A DNA stretch of 64,000 nt. Origin: Brachybacterium sp. P6-10-X1 (GTDB lineage Bacteria; Actinomycetota; Actinomycetes; Actinomycetales; Dermabacteraceae). The notes below the pieces were generated by a model. It was not told the DNA's origin. It searched no databases and saw nothing but the letters and a program-made list of their open reading frames with translations. The DNA lies in contig NZ_CP017297.1 in NCBI RefSeq assembly GCF_001969445.1, positions 3,410,001 to 3,474,000 of the forward strand, read 5' to 3'. This document shows positions 30,743-40,270 of this stretch, piece by piece (the stretch's first letter is position 1; every line of letters begins with the position of its first letter). The translations under genes were made by a program, and so were the position numbers.

Positions 30743-32542
30743 ATGCTGACCCGATTGCACGACGCCCTGCGCCTGCGCACCTCGCCGGCGATCTTCTTCA
30801 GTTCGGCGGCGATCATCATCGCCTTCGTGGTCGGCACGATCGCCTTCACCGACCCGTTGAACACGGCGGTCTCCGCTGCCTCGGACTGGCTGCTGACGAA
30901 CCTGGGATGGTTCTACATCCTGGGCGTGACGGTCTTCCTGGCGTTCCTCATCATGATCGCCGTGGGGCGCTTCGGGCGTGTGAAGCTGGGCCCGGACGAG
31001 GAACCCCCGGAGCATTCGGGCGGCGCCTGGTTCGCCATGCTGTTCGCCGCCGGCATCGGCTCGATCCTCATGTTCTGGGGCGTCGCCGAGCCGGTCAGCC
31101 ACTTCGGTGATCCCCCGCGCGGCGAATCGTTGGGCATCGAGGCGGGCACCTGGGGTGCCGCCAAGGACGCCATGAACTTCACGTACTACCACTTCACGCT
31201 GCACACCTGGACCATCTTCACGCTGCCGGCGCTGTGCTTCGCGTACTTCATCCACAAGCGCAACCTGCCGCCGCGGGTCAGCTCCATCTTCCAGCCCATC
31301 CTCGGCGAGGGCATCCACGGCCCCATCGGCAAGCTCATCGACGTGGTTGCGATCGTGGGCACCGTCTTCGGCATCGCCGTCTCCATCGGCCTGGGCACCC
31401 TGCAGATCAACGGCGGCCTCAATCAGCTGTTCGGCATGCCGGAGAACGCGGGCTGGCAGCTGATCATCATCGGCGTGGTGTGCGGCCTGGCCCTGATCTC
31501 GGTCTCGCTCGGCCTCGACAAGGGCATCAAGGTCCTCTCGAACATCAACATCGTCACGGCGGTCCTGCTGCTGATCTTCGTGCTGTTCGCCGGTGGGTCC
31601 ACGCTGTTCGTCCTCAAGGGCACCATCGAGTCCTTCGGCAGCTACCTGGTGGCCCTGCCCGAGCTCGCCCTGTGGAACGACACCTTCGCGAACACCGGAT
31701 GGCAGAACACCTGGACGGTCTTCTACTGGGCCTGGACCATCACCTGGTCCCCCTTCGTCGGGATCTTCATCGCCCGCATCTCCAAGGGCCGCACCATCCG
31801 CCAGTTCGTCGCCGGCGTGCTCGCCGTGCCGTCCGCGTTCTCCGTGGTCTGGTTCGGGATCTTCGGCTTCTCCTCCTTCAACATCGAGCTCAACGGGGAG
31901 AGGGGACTGGTCGACCGGGTGGTCGGCGAGGGGGACATCCCCGGGGCCCTGTTCGCCTTCCTCAGCCACTATCCCGCGGCGTTCTTCGTCTCCGCGGTGG
32001 CGATCATCCTGGTGATCATCTTCTTCGTGACCTCGGTGGACTCCGCCGCCCTGGTCACCGACTCGATGGCCAACGGGCACGAGGACTACAACCCCCTCGG
32101 CCAGCGCATCTTCTGGGGCGTGGCGATCGGGGTGATCACGGCGACGCTGCTGGTGTTCTCCGGGGCCAACGGCCTCGAAGCGCTGCAGTCGACGATCATC
32201 CTGGTCGGCCTGCCGTTCTTCATCATGGGCTTCTTCCAGATGTACGCCCTGTACAGGGCGCTGCAGGAGGATGCGGGCGAGCTGCCGCAGGTGAAGACCC
32301 GCGAGTGGGCGCAGGTGCTGCCGCCGGAGGAGTACGAGCGCCGCGAGGAGGACGAGGAGTACGACACCGAGGACTACGTCGTCGAGCCCACCTACACCAC
32401 CGAGATCCCCGTCCTGCGCGACCCGTACGAAGACGTCGAGGAGGTTGAGGAGAACGGCGTCTCCAGCCACGCCACCCTTCCCGCCCGCACCGGCAGCGGC
32501 CGGGCGGATCTGCCGGAGGGAGGACGCCCGGAGTCCCGCTGA
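30743..32542 (+). CDS. BCCT family osmolyte (betaine/choline/carnitine) transporter
   Basis: A 599-residue membrane protein with twelve helices that imports betaine-like compounds with sodium. Family motifs include AAGIGSILMFWGVAEPVSH and the region WTITWSPFVGIFIARISKG with the substrate-box tryptophans. The last 110 residues form a long acidic cytoplasmic tail (EEYERREEDEEYDTEDY). In related transporters such tails sense osmotic stress; here that is inference. GAGGAG stands about ten bases before the ATG. A strong hairpin follows at 32585. Confidence 0.93.
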   Translation: MLTRLHDALRLRTSPAIFFSSAAIIIAFVVGTIAFTDPLNTAVSAASDWLLTNLGWFYILGVTVFLAFLIMIAVGRFGRVKLGPDEEPPEHSGGAWFAMLFAAGIGSILMFWGVAEPVSHFGDPPRGESLGIEAGTWGAAKDAMNFTYYHFTLHTWTIFTLPALCFAYFIHKRNLPPRVSSIFQPILGEGIHGPIGKLIDVVAIVGTVFGIAVSIGLGTLQINGGLNQLFGMPENAGWQLIIIGVVCGLALISVSLGLDKGIKVLSNINIVTAVLLLIFVLFAGGSTLFVLKGTIESFGSYLVALPELALWNDTFANTGWQNTWTVFYWAWTITWSPFVGIFIARISKGRTIRQFVAGVLAVPSAFSVVWFGIFGFSSFNIELNGERGLVDRVVGEGDIPGALFAFLSHYPAAFFVSAVAIILVIIFFVTSVDSAALVTDSMANGHEDYNPLGQRIFWGVAIGVITATLLVFSGANGLEALQSTIILVGLPFFIMGFFQMYALYRALQEDAGELPQVKTREWAQVLPPEEYERREEDEEYDTEDYVVEPTYTTEIPVLRDPYEDVEEVEENGVSSHATLPARTGSGRADLPEGGRPESR

Positions 32543-32584
32543 TCCGGAGGCAGGCGGCGGCGCCGAGACCGACCGAGACCGACC

Positions 32585-32621
32585 GAGGGCCGACGATCCG
32601 AGCTGGGGATCGTCGGCCCTC
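32585..32621. terminator. Bidirectional terminator
   Basis: A perfect 15-bp stem gagggccgacgatcc/ggatcgtcggccctc with a 7-nt loop between the convergent BCCT and BASS genes. Confidence 0.9.
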
Positions 32622-32642
32622 GTCAGGTCGTCGCCGGACCGA

Positions 32643-33638
32643 TCAGGCCGGATCTCCCTGATGCGTGTCGGTGCTGCGGCGGTAGTACATCGCCAGCACC
32701 GCGCCGGAGAGGTTGTGCCAGATCGAGAAGATCGCCCCGGGCAGCGCCGCGGCCGGGCTGAAGGCCGTCGCGGCCAGCGTCGCCGCGAGGCCCGAGTTCT
32801 GCATGCCGACCTCGATCGAGGTGGTCCGCGAGGCGCGCTCGCCCTGCCGCAGCAACCGGGCCAGCCAGTAGCCGGCGAGGTACCCGATGCCGTTGTGCAG
32901 GACGACGGCCAGCAGCACCAGGGCGCCGGCCGAGACGATCGCTTCGGTGGAGCCGCTGACCACGGCGATCACCACCAGGGAGATGCCGACCACGCTGACC
33001 CACGGCAGGGCGGGCAGCACGCGGTCGACGAGCCGGCTCAGCAGCAGGCGCACCACGATGCCGCCGATGACCGGGATCAGCACCATCTGCACGATGGACA
33101 GCGCCATGTCTCCCGCGGCGATCGGCAGGTAGGAGCCTGCCAGCCACAGGGTCAGCAACGGGGTGAAGATCGGGGCGAGCAGGGTGGAGATCGAGGTCAT
33201 CGTGACCGACAGGGCGGTATCGGCCTTGGAGAGGTAGGAGATGACATTCGAGCTGGTGCCGCCGGGGGCACAGCCGACCAGGATCACGCCGACGGCGAGC
33301 TCCGGCGGCAGCTGCAGCAGCACGGAGACCCCCAGGCCCACCAGCGGCATGATCACGTACTGGGCGACCACGCCGATCAGCACGGGCAGCGGCCGGCGCG
33401 CGACCAGTGCGAAGTCGGGAATCGTCAGCGTCAGCCCCATCGCGAACATGATGACGCCGAGGAAGACGCTCGTCAGCGGCGCGATCGCCTGGCCGGCCGC
33501 CGGCACGAAGAAGGCGAAGGCGGCCGAGGCGAGGATCAGGGCGGGGAAGACGGTCACGGCGATGCGCGCGGACCGGTCCTCCTGAGTGAGCGTGCGGGCG
33601 CTCTTCTCGGTGGTGGGGGAAGGAGCTGAGGAGGTCAT
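32643..33638 (-). CDS. Bile acid:sodium symporter family (BASS) transporter
   Basis: A 331-residue membrane protein with about ten helices. The family signature GCAPGGTSSNVISYLSKAD and the second crossover IEVGMQNSGLAATLA are present. Bacterial members move organic anions such as pantoate or keto acids with sodium; no substrate is indicated here. The ATG is at 33638. The 33639-33873 gap upstream holds no gene or clear signal. Confidence 0.9.
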   Translation of the reverse strand: MTSSAPSPTTEKSARTLTQEDRSARIAVTVFPALILASAAFAFFVPAAGQAIAPLTSVFLGVIMFAMGLTLTIPDFALVARRPLPVLIGVVAQYVIMPLVGLGVSVLLQLPPELAVGVILVGCAPGGTSSNVISYLSKADTALSVTMTSISTLLAPIFTPLLTLWLAGSYLPIAAGDMALSIVQMVLIPVIGGIVVRLLLSRLVDRVLPALPWVSVVGISLVVIAVVSGSTEAIVSAGALVLLAVVLHNGIGYLAGYWLARLLRQGERASRTTSIEVGMQNSGLAATLAATAFSPAAALPGAIFSIWHNLSGAVLAMYYRRSTDTHQGDPA

Positions 33639-33873
33639 GGCGGAAGGGTACGACCGTGTCCGAGATGCGAGAACAGCGTCTCAGCGTGCAGACCCTCCGG
33701 TCGAGCGCCCACGGCCCACGGCCCCTCGCCGGCCAGATTGCGTTCAGGGGCGGTATCCGAGCAGCCTGCCCCGCATAGGCCTCAGGGTGCTCGTACACCG
33801 CCACCGGATGCGAGACCAGAGATGCTCGGCGCTTCGGGCGTGAGGTGCCGTCGCCCCGGGGGCGGGCCTCGCC

Positions 33874-35370
33874 TCAGGTCCGTCGGCGCGCCGGCACCGG
33901 CCAGTCGTGCACGGGGTCCCCGGAGTCCACTCCCGAGCGGTACAGCCGGGTCATCTCCTCCAGAGCCTCCGCGCGGCTCGCCCCGCGCACCTCGAGCGAG
34001 GTGACCGTGTCGATCTGCCAGCGGGCGCCGTTGCGACCGGTGCGGGCCCGCCCGGTGAGGATCTCGCCGTAGTGCTCGGCGACCTCCGCGTCGGCCCCCA
34101 GGTCGCGCAGCCCGTCCACGGCCAGCGGGATCAGCTGCTCGATCAGCAGGTCCGCGACCCGCACCCGGCCCACCCGCGGCCAGCTCACCCGCGCCTCCAG
34201 GCCCCAGCGGGCGCATTGCTGGAACGCCTCGTCGGCCTGCTCGAAGCTCATCCGCGACCACAGCGGCCGCCGCTCGTGCACGAGCGCATGGACGAGCCCG
34301 TAGAAGAAGGCGGCATTGGCGGCCATGTCCGCGGGGGACGGCCCGGCCGGCAGCAGCCGGTTCTCCAGGCGCAGGTGCGGCACGTCGGTCCCGGGATCGT
34401 AGATCGGGCGGTTCCACCGCCACACCGTGCCGTTGTGCAGCCGCAGCTCGTGCAGCCGCGGAGCGGCGCCCTCGGTCAGCAGCGGCTCCTCGGCCATGTC
34501 GCGGGATTCGGGGATCAGTGCCGGGAACAGCCGCACGTTCTCCTCGAACAGGTCGAACATCGAGGTGATCCAACGCTCGCCGAACCACACCCGGGGGCGC
34601 ACCCCCTGGGTGGCGAGCTCGGGTGGCCGGGTGTCCAGGGCCTGGACGAAGGTGGGGATCCGGTTCTCGTGCCACAGTCGCTTGCCCAGCAGGAACGGCG
34701 AGTTCGCCGCGAGGGCGACCTGAGGGCCCGCGATCGCCTGGGCCGCGTTCCAGGCCGGGGCGAACTGCTCCGGGGGAACCTGCAGGTGCAGCTGCATCGA
34801 GGTGCAGGCCGATTCCGGGGCGATCGAGTCGAAGGTGGCCTCCACTCCCTTGCCCTCGCCCTCGATGCGCAGGGTGATCTCCTCGCCGCGGGCCTCCATG
34901 ACGCTGTTCTCCAGCGCCTCGTAGCGAGGTCCGGGCGCCCGCCAGGCGTCGCCCGTGAACAGCTCCTCGGTGACGGTGGGCAGATGGCCGATGGGGATCA
35001 CCCGGGCGCCGCGGCGGCGGGCGGCGAGGTCCGCCCGGTCGATCTTCTCCGCCAGTTCCAGCTCGAGATCGCGCAGCCCGCTGCCGGTGGGGTGGGTGAC
35101 CGGAAGGTTCACCTCGAGGTTGAAGCGGCCGATCTCGTGGACGTACTGCGCGTCGTCCAGATCCTGCAGGAGCGTGTCGACCAGCAGCGCCGGGGACATG
35201 TCAGCGATCTCGGCGAGGTTCATCTCCAGCTCGATGCCGACGGTCCCCTCGTCGATGAACTCGGCGGTGTCCAGGAACGACTCGAACAGGTCGAGGTTGC
35301 GTCGCAGCTCGTGGCGATAGCGGGTGCGCTGCGAACGGGTGTACTCGGTGGTGCCGATCTCACGTCCCAT
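33874..35370 (-). CDS. Glutamate-cysteine ligase family 2-like enzyme
   Basis: A 498-residue enzyme of the GCS2 carboxylate-amine ligase superfamily. Supporting blocks are EGTVGIELEMNL near the start, SACTSMQLHLQV, LAANSPFLLGKRLWHENR and VPHLRLENRLLPAGPSPAD. Family members join glutamate to an amine; actinobacterial ones are annotated as glutamate-cysteine ligase or EgtA-like. No other glutathione or ergothioneine gene is nearby, so the amine partner is open. GGAGGT precedes the ATG at 35370. Confidence 0.8.
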   Translation of the reverse strand: MGREIGTTEYTRSQRTRYRHELRRNLDLFESFLDTAEFIDEGTVGIELEMNLAEIADMSPALLVDTLLQDLDDAQYVHEIGRFNLEVNLPVTHPTGSGLRDLELELAEKIDRADLAARRRGARVIPIGHLPTVTEELFTGDAWRAPGPRYEALENSVMEARGEEITLRIEGEGKGVEATFDSIAPESACTSMQLHLQVPPEQFAPAWNAAQAIAGPQVALAANSPFLLGKRLWHENRIPTFVQALDTRPPELATQGVRPRVWFGERWITSMFDLFEENVRLFPALIPESRDMAEEPLLTEGAAPRLHELRLHNGTVWRWNRPIYDPGTDVPHLRLENRLLPAGPSPADMAANAAFFYGLVHALVHERRPLWSRMSFEQADEAFQQCARWGLEARVSWPRVGRVRVADLLIEQLIPLAVDGLRDLGADAEVAEHYGEILTGRARTGRNGARWQIDTVTSLEVRGASRAEALEEMTRLYRSGVDSGDPVHDWPVPARRRT

Positions 35371-35656
35371 GGGGACCTCCGGAGCGTGGCGGGGCGGGTG
35401 TGGTTCATCCAAGCACGACGGGCCCGGACGGCGAAGCCGGCGCCGCAGGACGGAACAGTCGGTCGGCCGGTGCTGCCGTGCCGGCCGTCGACCTGCCACC
35501 CGTGCCCTGCACGAGAAGGCGCCGGGGACACCATCCGCGTCACCGACCCGTCCCCGCGGAGCTGCGAGCGGTCTCCACGGAATCCTGACAACTCCTGCCC
35601 AGGGCCCGACCCGTGTCCCCGCCGAATGCCTCTCAGGCCTCCCTAGGCTCTCGGCC

Positions 35657-36577
35657 ATGGGCCATGACCACCGCGGATTCACCCCGCTCGAGGAGCGCCT
35701 CGACACCTGGGCGCACCGGCGCTCGAACGCGGTCCCGGCCGAGGCCGGGCCACTGCGTCGAGGTCTCCTGGAGCTCGGCGTGTTCACCGCGAAGCAGGCC
35801 TGGGCATGCGTCTTCGGGGCCGCGATGCTCGTGCTGCTGGTCCTCGCCCGTCTCGTCTACCCCGACGACGCGCTCCTGAGGCGCAGCGATGCCCTGGTGA
35901 TCGCGGCCGTCGCCGTGCAGGCGGCGATGCTCGTGCTGCGCCTCGAAGGAGGCCGCGAGCTGTGGGTGATCATGCTCTTCCACGTCGTCGGCACCGCGAT
36001 GGAGGTGTTCAAGACCCACGTCGGCTCCTGGTCCTACGAGACCGACGGCCTGCTGCGGATCGGGGGTGTCCCGCTGTACTCCGGGTTCATGTACGCCGCC
36101 GTCGGTTCCTACATGGTCCGGGTGATGCGCCTGTTCGACCTGCGGTTCCTGCGCTACCCCCCGATCTGGGCGACGGCCCTGCTGGCCGCGGCGATCTACG
36201 CGAACTTCTTCACCCACCACTATCTGCCCGACGCCCGCTGGGTGCTGCTCCTGCTGGTGGCGTGGCTGTACGCGCCGTGCGTGATGACCTTTCGCAACCG
36301 TCGCGGCGGCGCCCGGTTCCGGATGCCGATCCTGCTCGCCTTCGTCGGCGTCGCCTTCTTCCTCTGGATCGCCGAGAACGTGGGGACCTGGGCGGGGGCC
36401 TGGATCTACCCGCACCAGGCGGCCGGCTGGCAGCTCGTGCCGCTGACGAAGTTCATCTCCTGGCTGCTGCTGATGATGATCTCCGTGGTGCTGGTGACCC
36501 TCGTGCACCGGCCGCGGGAGCCGGACGCGGCAAGCGCCCGGAACGAGGAGGGAGAGCGCGACCGCGTCAGGCGCTGA
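35657..36577 (+). CDS. DUF817 membrane protein
   Basis: A 306-residue membrane protein with seven or eight helices. The conserved DUF817 core is visible: MLFHVVGTAMEVFKTHVGSW, then GVPLYSGFMYAAVGSYMVR and WIAENVGTWAGAW. Function is unknown. A -10-like TAGGCT ends seven bases before the ATG, suggesting a leaderless or nearly leaderless mRNA. Its last codons overlap the end of the convergent MFS gene by 11 bp. The 35371-35656 gap upstream shows only this promoter. Confidence 0.88.
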   Translation: MGHDHRGFTPLEERLDTWAHRRSNAVPAEAGPLRRGLLELGVFTAKQAWACVFGAAMLVLLVLARLVYPDDALLRRSDALVIAAVAVQAAMLVLRLEGGRELWVIMLFHVVGTAMEVFKTHVGSWSYETDGLLRIGGVPLYSGFMYAAVGSYMVRVMRLFDLRFLRYPPIWATALLAAAIYANFFTHHYLPDARWVLLLLVAWLYAPCVMTFRNRRGGARFRMPILLAFVGVAFFLWIAENVGTWAGAWIYPHQAAGWQLVPLTKFISWLLLMMISVVLVTLVHRPREPDAASARNEEGERDRVRR

Positions 36578-37904
36578 TCGTGTCCTCCGCCTCGGGCCCG
36601 GCCTCCGCGCCTGCGCGCCGTCGGCCCTCCCGCGCCGCGGCGATCGCGGCCACCAGCGTCACCGCCGACAGCGCGACCAGCACCAGGCCGGGGTGCCACC
36701 ACGCCTGGGACGTCCAGGTTCCCAGCGCCGAGGTCAGCAGCGGGACGAAGCCGCCCACGGTCGCCGCCACCGCGTAGGCGAGCGAGAGCGCCGAGTAGCG
36801 CAGCCGGCCCGGGAAGAGGTCGCTCATCAGTCCGCCGAGCGCGGCCCAGGACATGGTGGGCAGGATGCCGCCGATCACCATCATCGCCACCAGCACCCCG
36901 AATCCGGCCGACTGCAGCAGGAAGTACATCGGGAAGGCGATCAGCGCGGTGCCGGCGGCGCCGATGCCGACCACCAGCGTCGAGCTGGTGCGGGCGGCCA
37001 GTGCTCCGAAGGCGGGCACGGTGATCAGCTGCAGCAGCGAGCCGATCGTCGCGGCGGTCAGCAGCTGCAGGAAGGGGTAGCCCAGCACCGCCGCGCCGTA
37101 GTTCATCGTGTAGGTGTTCATCAGCGCGTAGGAGCCGATGCCCAGCTGGGCCACCGCGACCGCGATGACCAGCGCCAGGGGACGGGTGCGCAGCAGGGCG
37201 AGCACGGGCCGGCGGGCGCGGCTGTCCGTGCGGGCCAGGCGCGAGAACACCGGGGTCTCCTCGACCCGGCGGCGCAGGTACAGCGAGACCAGCAGCAGCG
37301 GCACGGCGAGGAAGAAGGGCACTCGCCAGCCCCACGCCTGCATGGCCTGCTCGGGCAGCGTCAGCGACAGGACGATGAACACCGCGGCGGAGAGGATCGA
37401 GCCGATCGGTGAGCCGAGCTGGGGGATCGCGGCGTAGAACGCGCGCTTGAGCGGGTGGGCGTGCTCGGTGGCCAGCAGCACGGAGCCGCCCCACTCGCCG
37501 CCGAGTGAGATGCCCTGGAGCAGGCGCAGCACGACCAGTCCGACGGCGCCCAGCCATCCGGCCTGCGCGTGGGTGGGCAGCAGCCCGATCAGCCCGGTGG
37601 CCACGCCCATCAGCGTCACGGTCCACAGCAGCGTGGTGCGCCGCCCCAGGCGGTCGCCCATGTGTCCGAAGATGATTGCGCCGACGGGGCGGATCACGAA
37701 GGAGACCGCGATCGTGCTGAAGGAGGCCAGCGTCGCACCGGCCGCCCCCAGGGGTTCGAAGAACAGCGGGCCGACGAAGAACGCGGCGAAGTACGCGTAG
37801 AGGTAGAAGTCGAACTGCTCCAGCGAGGTGCCGACCATGGACGCCCAGGCGATGCGCCAGGGTGAGCGGGAGCCGGCGGCCTTCGGTGCGGCAGTGGTCG
37901 TCAT
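36567..37904 (-). CDS. MFS transporter, metabolite:proton symporter (MHS) family
   Basis: A 445-residue membrane protein with twelve helices. MHS features include the N-terminal WASMVGTSLEQFDFYLYAYFA, FGHMGDRLGRRTTLL in the first cytoplasmic loop and RLLQGISLGGEWGGS. Relatives import citrate, shikimate, proline-betaine or alpha-ketoglutarate; substrate unknown here. The ATG at 37904 was chosen over upstream in-frame starts because the fold begins just after it. It is divergent from nrtR, so it might share control, but no NAD precursor role is evident. Confidence 0.9.
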   Translation of the reverse strand: MTTTAAPKAAGSRSPWRIAWASMVGTSLEQFDFYLYAYFAAFFVGPLFFEPLGAAGATLASFSTIAVSFVIRPVGAIIFGHMGDRLGRRTTLLWTVTLMGVATGLIGLLPTHAQAGWLGAVGLVVLRLLQGISLGGEWGGSVLLATEHAHPLKRAFYAAIPQLGSPIGSILSAAVFIVLSLTLPEQAMQAWGWRVPFFLAVPLLLVSLYLRRRVEETPVFSRLARTDSRARRPVLALLRTRPLALVIAVAVAQLGIGSYALMNTYTMNYGAAVLGYPFLQLLTAATIGSLLQLITVPAFGALAARTSSTLVVGIGAAGTALIAFPMYFLLQSAGFGVLVAMMVIGGILPTMSWAALGGLMSDLFPGRLRYSALSLAYAVAATVGGFVPLLTSALGTWTSQAWWHPGLVLVALSAVTLVAAIAAAREGRRRAGAEAGPEAEDTISA

Positions 37905-38076
37905 GATCTCTCGCTTCCTGCCGCGGCGGGCACCGGGATGCGCCGTGCACGCATCCGTCGGCATAGCGCGGCTCGGCGCGGGAACATTCCCGCCCCGGCG
38001 GCTGCGGGCGAGGGGCGTCACAGGAGCCGGGACGGCGGCGGCGGGTCGGCGCGGGCCCGTCACGGGCCCGGGTCGA

Positions 38077-38099
38077 GTTAAAGTCACCGATCTCGTGAC
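38077..38099. promoter_or_regulatory. Candidate NrtR operator, distal copy
   Basis: GTTAAAGTCACCGA with GTCAC and GTGAC arms (38083-38087 and 38095-38099). The same GTTAAAGTC block recurs in reverse at the proximal site, supporting a common binding protein. Confidence 0.45.
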
Positions 38100-38148
38100 G
38101 CCGCTCACACGAATGCGTCACAGCATCCTCTTCTGGTCACGGTGAGTC

Positions 38149-38188
38149 TAATGTCCTCGTCACCAGTAAAGGTCCTCGGGACTTTAAC
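38149..38188 (+). promoter_or_regulatory. nrtR-nad promoter and candidate NrtR operator
   Basis: A -10 box TAATGT (38149-38154) predicts a start near 38161. The dyad 38165-38188 (left arm agtaaaggtcc, right arm gggactttaac) begins just after it and ends at the ribosome site aggaggt. A repressor bound here would block the whole operon. NrtR is known to repress NAD biosynthesis genes in many bacteria. Confidence 0.6.
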
Positions 38189-38202
38189 AGGAGGTGTCGC
38201 CG

Positions 38203-38892
38203 ATGATGAACGATCCGATCTCCCTGGCCGTCTCGACGGTCATCTTCGCCCTGCGCCCTCATCCGACCACCCGTCGGCTGGCGCTGTGGGTCCCGCTGGT
38301 GCGTCGCATCCGTGCTCCCCACCAGGGACGATGGGCGCTGCCGGGCGGTCCGCTGACCCCCGACGAAGGGCTGGCCGCGTCGGCCGCGCGGAACCTGCGC
38401 GAGACCACGCAGCTGACCCCGCAGTACCTCGAGCAGCTCTACGCCTTCGGCGGTCTGGACCGGGCGCCCACGGCCGCCGAGCGCACCGTCTCGGTCGTCT
38501 ACTGGGCGCTGGTGCGCCCCGAGGAGGCCGACGCCGGCGCGGCCGGCGTGAACGTGCAGTGGTTCGTCGCCGACGAGGTGCCCGAGCTGGCCTTCGACCA
38601 CTCGCTGATCGTTCAGTACGCCCTGTGGCGCCTGCGCAACAAGGTCGAGTACTCCCGCATCGCCGCCGCCTTCCTGGGGGAGTCCTTCACCCTCGCGGAG
38701 CTGCGCGGCGTCCATGAGGCGGTCCTGCAGCGCACCCTCGACCCCGCCAACTTCCGCCGCCAGATGGAGGCCTCGGGCCGCCTCGTCGCGACCGACGCCT
38801 TCCGCACCGGCGGACGCCACCGCCCGGCCCGCCTCTACCGCCACGACCGATCCATCCACCTCGCCGACAACGGCCCCCTCACGGGCCAGTGA
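38203..38892 (+). CDS. nrtR: NrtR-type Nudix transcriptional regulator of NAD synthesis
   Basis: A 229-residue protein with an N-terminal Nudix-like domain (ALPGGPLTPDEGLAASAARN) and a C-terminal winged helix (EYSRIAAAFLGESFTLAEL, then RQMEASGRLVATD). Its Nudix box is degenerate (RNLRETTQL in place of the REUXEE pattern), as in NrtR regulators that sense ADP-ribose or NAD metabolites without hydrolysing them. aggaggt lies seven bases before the ATG at 38203; a second ATG follows at 38206. It leads the NAD operon and probably represses it. Confidence 0.92.
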   Translation: MMNDPISLAVSTVIFALRPHPTTRRLALWVPLVRRIRAPHQGRWALPGGPLTPDEGLAASAARNLRETTQLTPQYLEQLYAFGGLDRAPTAAERTVSVVYWALVRPEEADAGAAGVNVQWFVADEVPELAFDHSLIVQYALWRLRNKVEYSRIAAAFLGESFTLAELRGVHEAVLQRTLDPANFRRQMEASGRLVATDAFRTGGRHRPARLYRHDRSIHLADNGPLTGQ

Positions 38893-38918
38893 CCCCACAA
38901 CCCACCGGAGAGCACGCC

Positions 38919-40268
38919 ATGACCACCACCCACAGCTCCGTCGACCTGACCCTCCGCGACATCTCGGCCGGCACCACCACCGGCAGCAGCTGCTCCACCG
39001 AGCTGCTCGATGCCCCTTGGGACGTCGACGCCCGCGACCCCGGCTACGGCCCCGGCGCCTCGATGGCAGACCCGATCCCGGCCGCCGCCCCGCGCCAGGG
39101 AGAGATCCCCCAGGAGTACCGCGACGCGAGCGCCGAGGAGCTGGACCGCCGGATCCGCGCCGCGAAGGCGGAGCTCGGGGACCGTGCGGTGGTGCTCGGG
39201 CACTTCTACCAGCGCGACGAGGTCATCCAGTACGCCGACCACGTGGGCGACTCCTTCCAGCTCGCCACCGCCGCGACGGCCCGCACCGAGGCCGAGGCGA
39301 TCATCTTCTGCGGGGTGCACTTCATGGCCGAGACCGCCGATCTGCTCTCCGGGCCCGACCAGGCCGTGATCCTGCCCAACGTCGCCGCCGGCTGCTCGAT
39401 GGCGGACATGGCGGACATCGACCAGGTCGAGGAGTGCTGGGAGCAGCTCATGGAGGTCTACGGCGGCGAGACGCCGGGGGTCGACGGCCGGATGCCGGTC
39501 ATCCCCGTGACCTACATGAACTCCTCCGCGGACATCAAGGGCTTCGTCGGCCGCCACGGCGGCATCGTGTGCACCTCCTCGAACGCTTCGACGGTGCTGG
39601 AGTGGGCCTTCGAGCGCGGGCAGCGGGTGCTGTTCTTCCCCGACCAGCACCTGGGCCGCAACACCGCCAAGGCCATGGGGATCTCCCTGGACGAGATGCC
39701 GATGTGGAACCCCGGCCGACCCCTCGGCGGCAACGACGAACAGACCCTGCACGACGCCAAGGTGGTGCTCTGGCACGGCTTCTGCTCGGTCCACAAGCGC
39801 TTCACCACCGCCCAGATCGACACGGCCCGCGCCGAGCACCCCGGCGTGCGCGTCATCGTCCACCCCGAATGCCCCATGCCCGTGGTCGACGCGGCCGACG
39901 AATCCGGCTCCACCGACTACATCCGCCGCGCCATCGACGGTGCCACCGAACCCACCACCTTCGCCATCGGCACCGAGATCAACCTGGTCCAGCGCCTGGC
40001 GGCCCAGCATCCCCAGCACACGATCTTCTGCCTGGATCCGGTCGTGTGCCCCTGCTCGACCATGTACCGCATCCACCCCGGCTACCTCGCCTGGGCGCTC
40101 GAATCGCTGCTGGACGGCGAGGTCATCAACCGCATCGGCGTCGGCGAGGACGTCGCCGAGCCCGCCCGGGTGGCCCTGGAACGGATGCTCGCGGCGAGGC
40201 CTGCGTCGGGCGGCACCGCCCCGACGCCGAGCGTCGTGCCCCGGCCGAGCGCCACCCCGGAGCGCTGA
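38919..40268 (+). CDS. nadA: Quinolinate synthase A
   Basis: A 449-residue NadA that condenses iminoaspartate with dihydroxyacetone phosphate to quinolinate using a [4Fe-4S] cluster. Cluster-type cysteines are at about 159 (AAGCSMADM), 318 (HPECPMPV) and 377/379 (VCPCSTMY). The N-terminus has about 70 extra residues before the core, as in other actinobacterial NadA. I chose the ATG at 38919, preceded by ggagagc; a GTG at 38889 would overlap the nrtR stop. The second gene of the operon. Confidence 0.95.
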   Translation: MTTTHSSVDLTLRDISAGTTTGSSCSTELLDAPWDVDARDPGYGPGASMADPIPAAAPRQGEIPQEYRDASAEELDRRIRAAKAELGDRAVVLGHFYQRDEVIQYADHVGDSFQLATAATARTEAEAIIFCGVHFMAETADLLSGPDQAVILPNVAAGCSMADMADIDQVEECWEQLMEVYGGETPGVDGRMPVIPVTYMNSSADIKGFVGRHGGIVCTSSNASTVLEWAFERGQRVLFFPDQHLGRNTAKAMGISLDEMPMWNPGRPLGGNDEQTLHDAKVVLWHGFCSVHKRFTTAQIDTARAEHPGVRVIVHPECPMPVVDAADESGSTDYIRRAIDGATEPTTFAIGTEINLVQRLAAQHPQHTIFCLDPVVCPCSTMYRIHPGYLAWALESLLDGEVINRIGVGEDVAEPARVALERMLAARPASGGTAPTPSVVPRPSATPER

Positions 40269-40270
40269 GC

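Noticed and set aside
30419..32470. A 2-kb minus-strand frame opposite the BCCT transporter gene
   Set aside because: Composition is that of an antisense shadow (Asp/Gly/His/Glu/Arg runs). Only its last 60 codons, outside the transporter gene, look protein-like and are reported separately.
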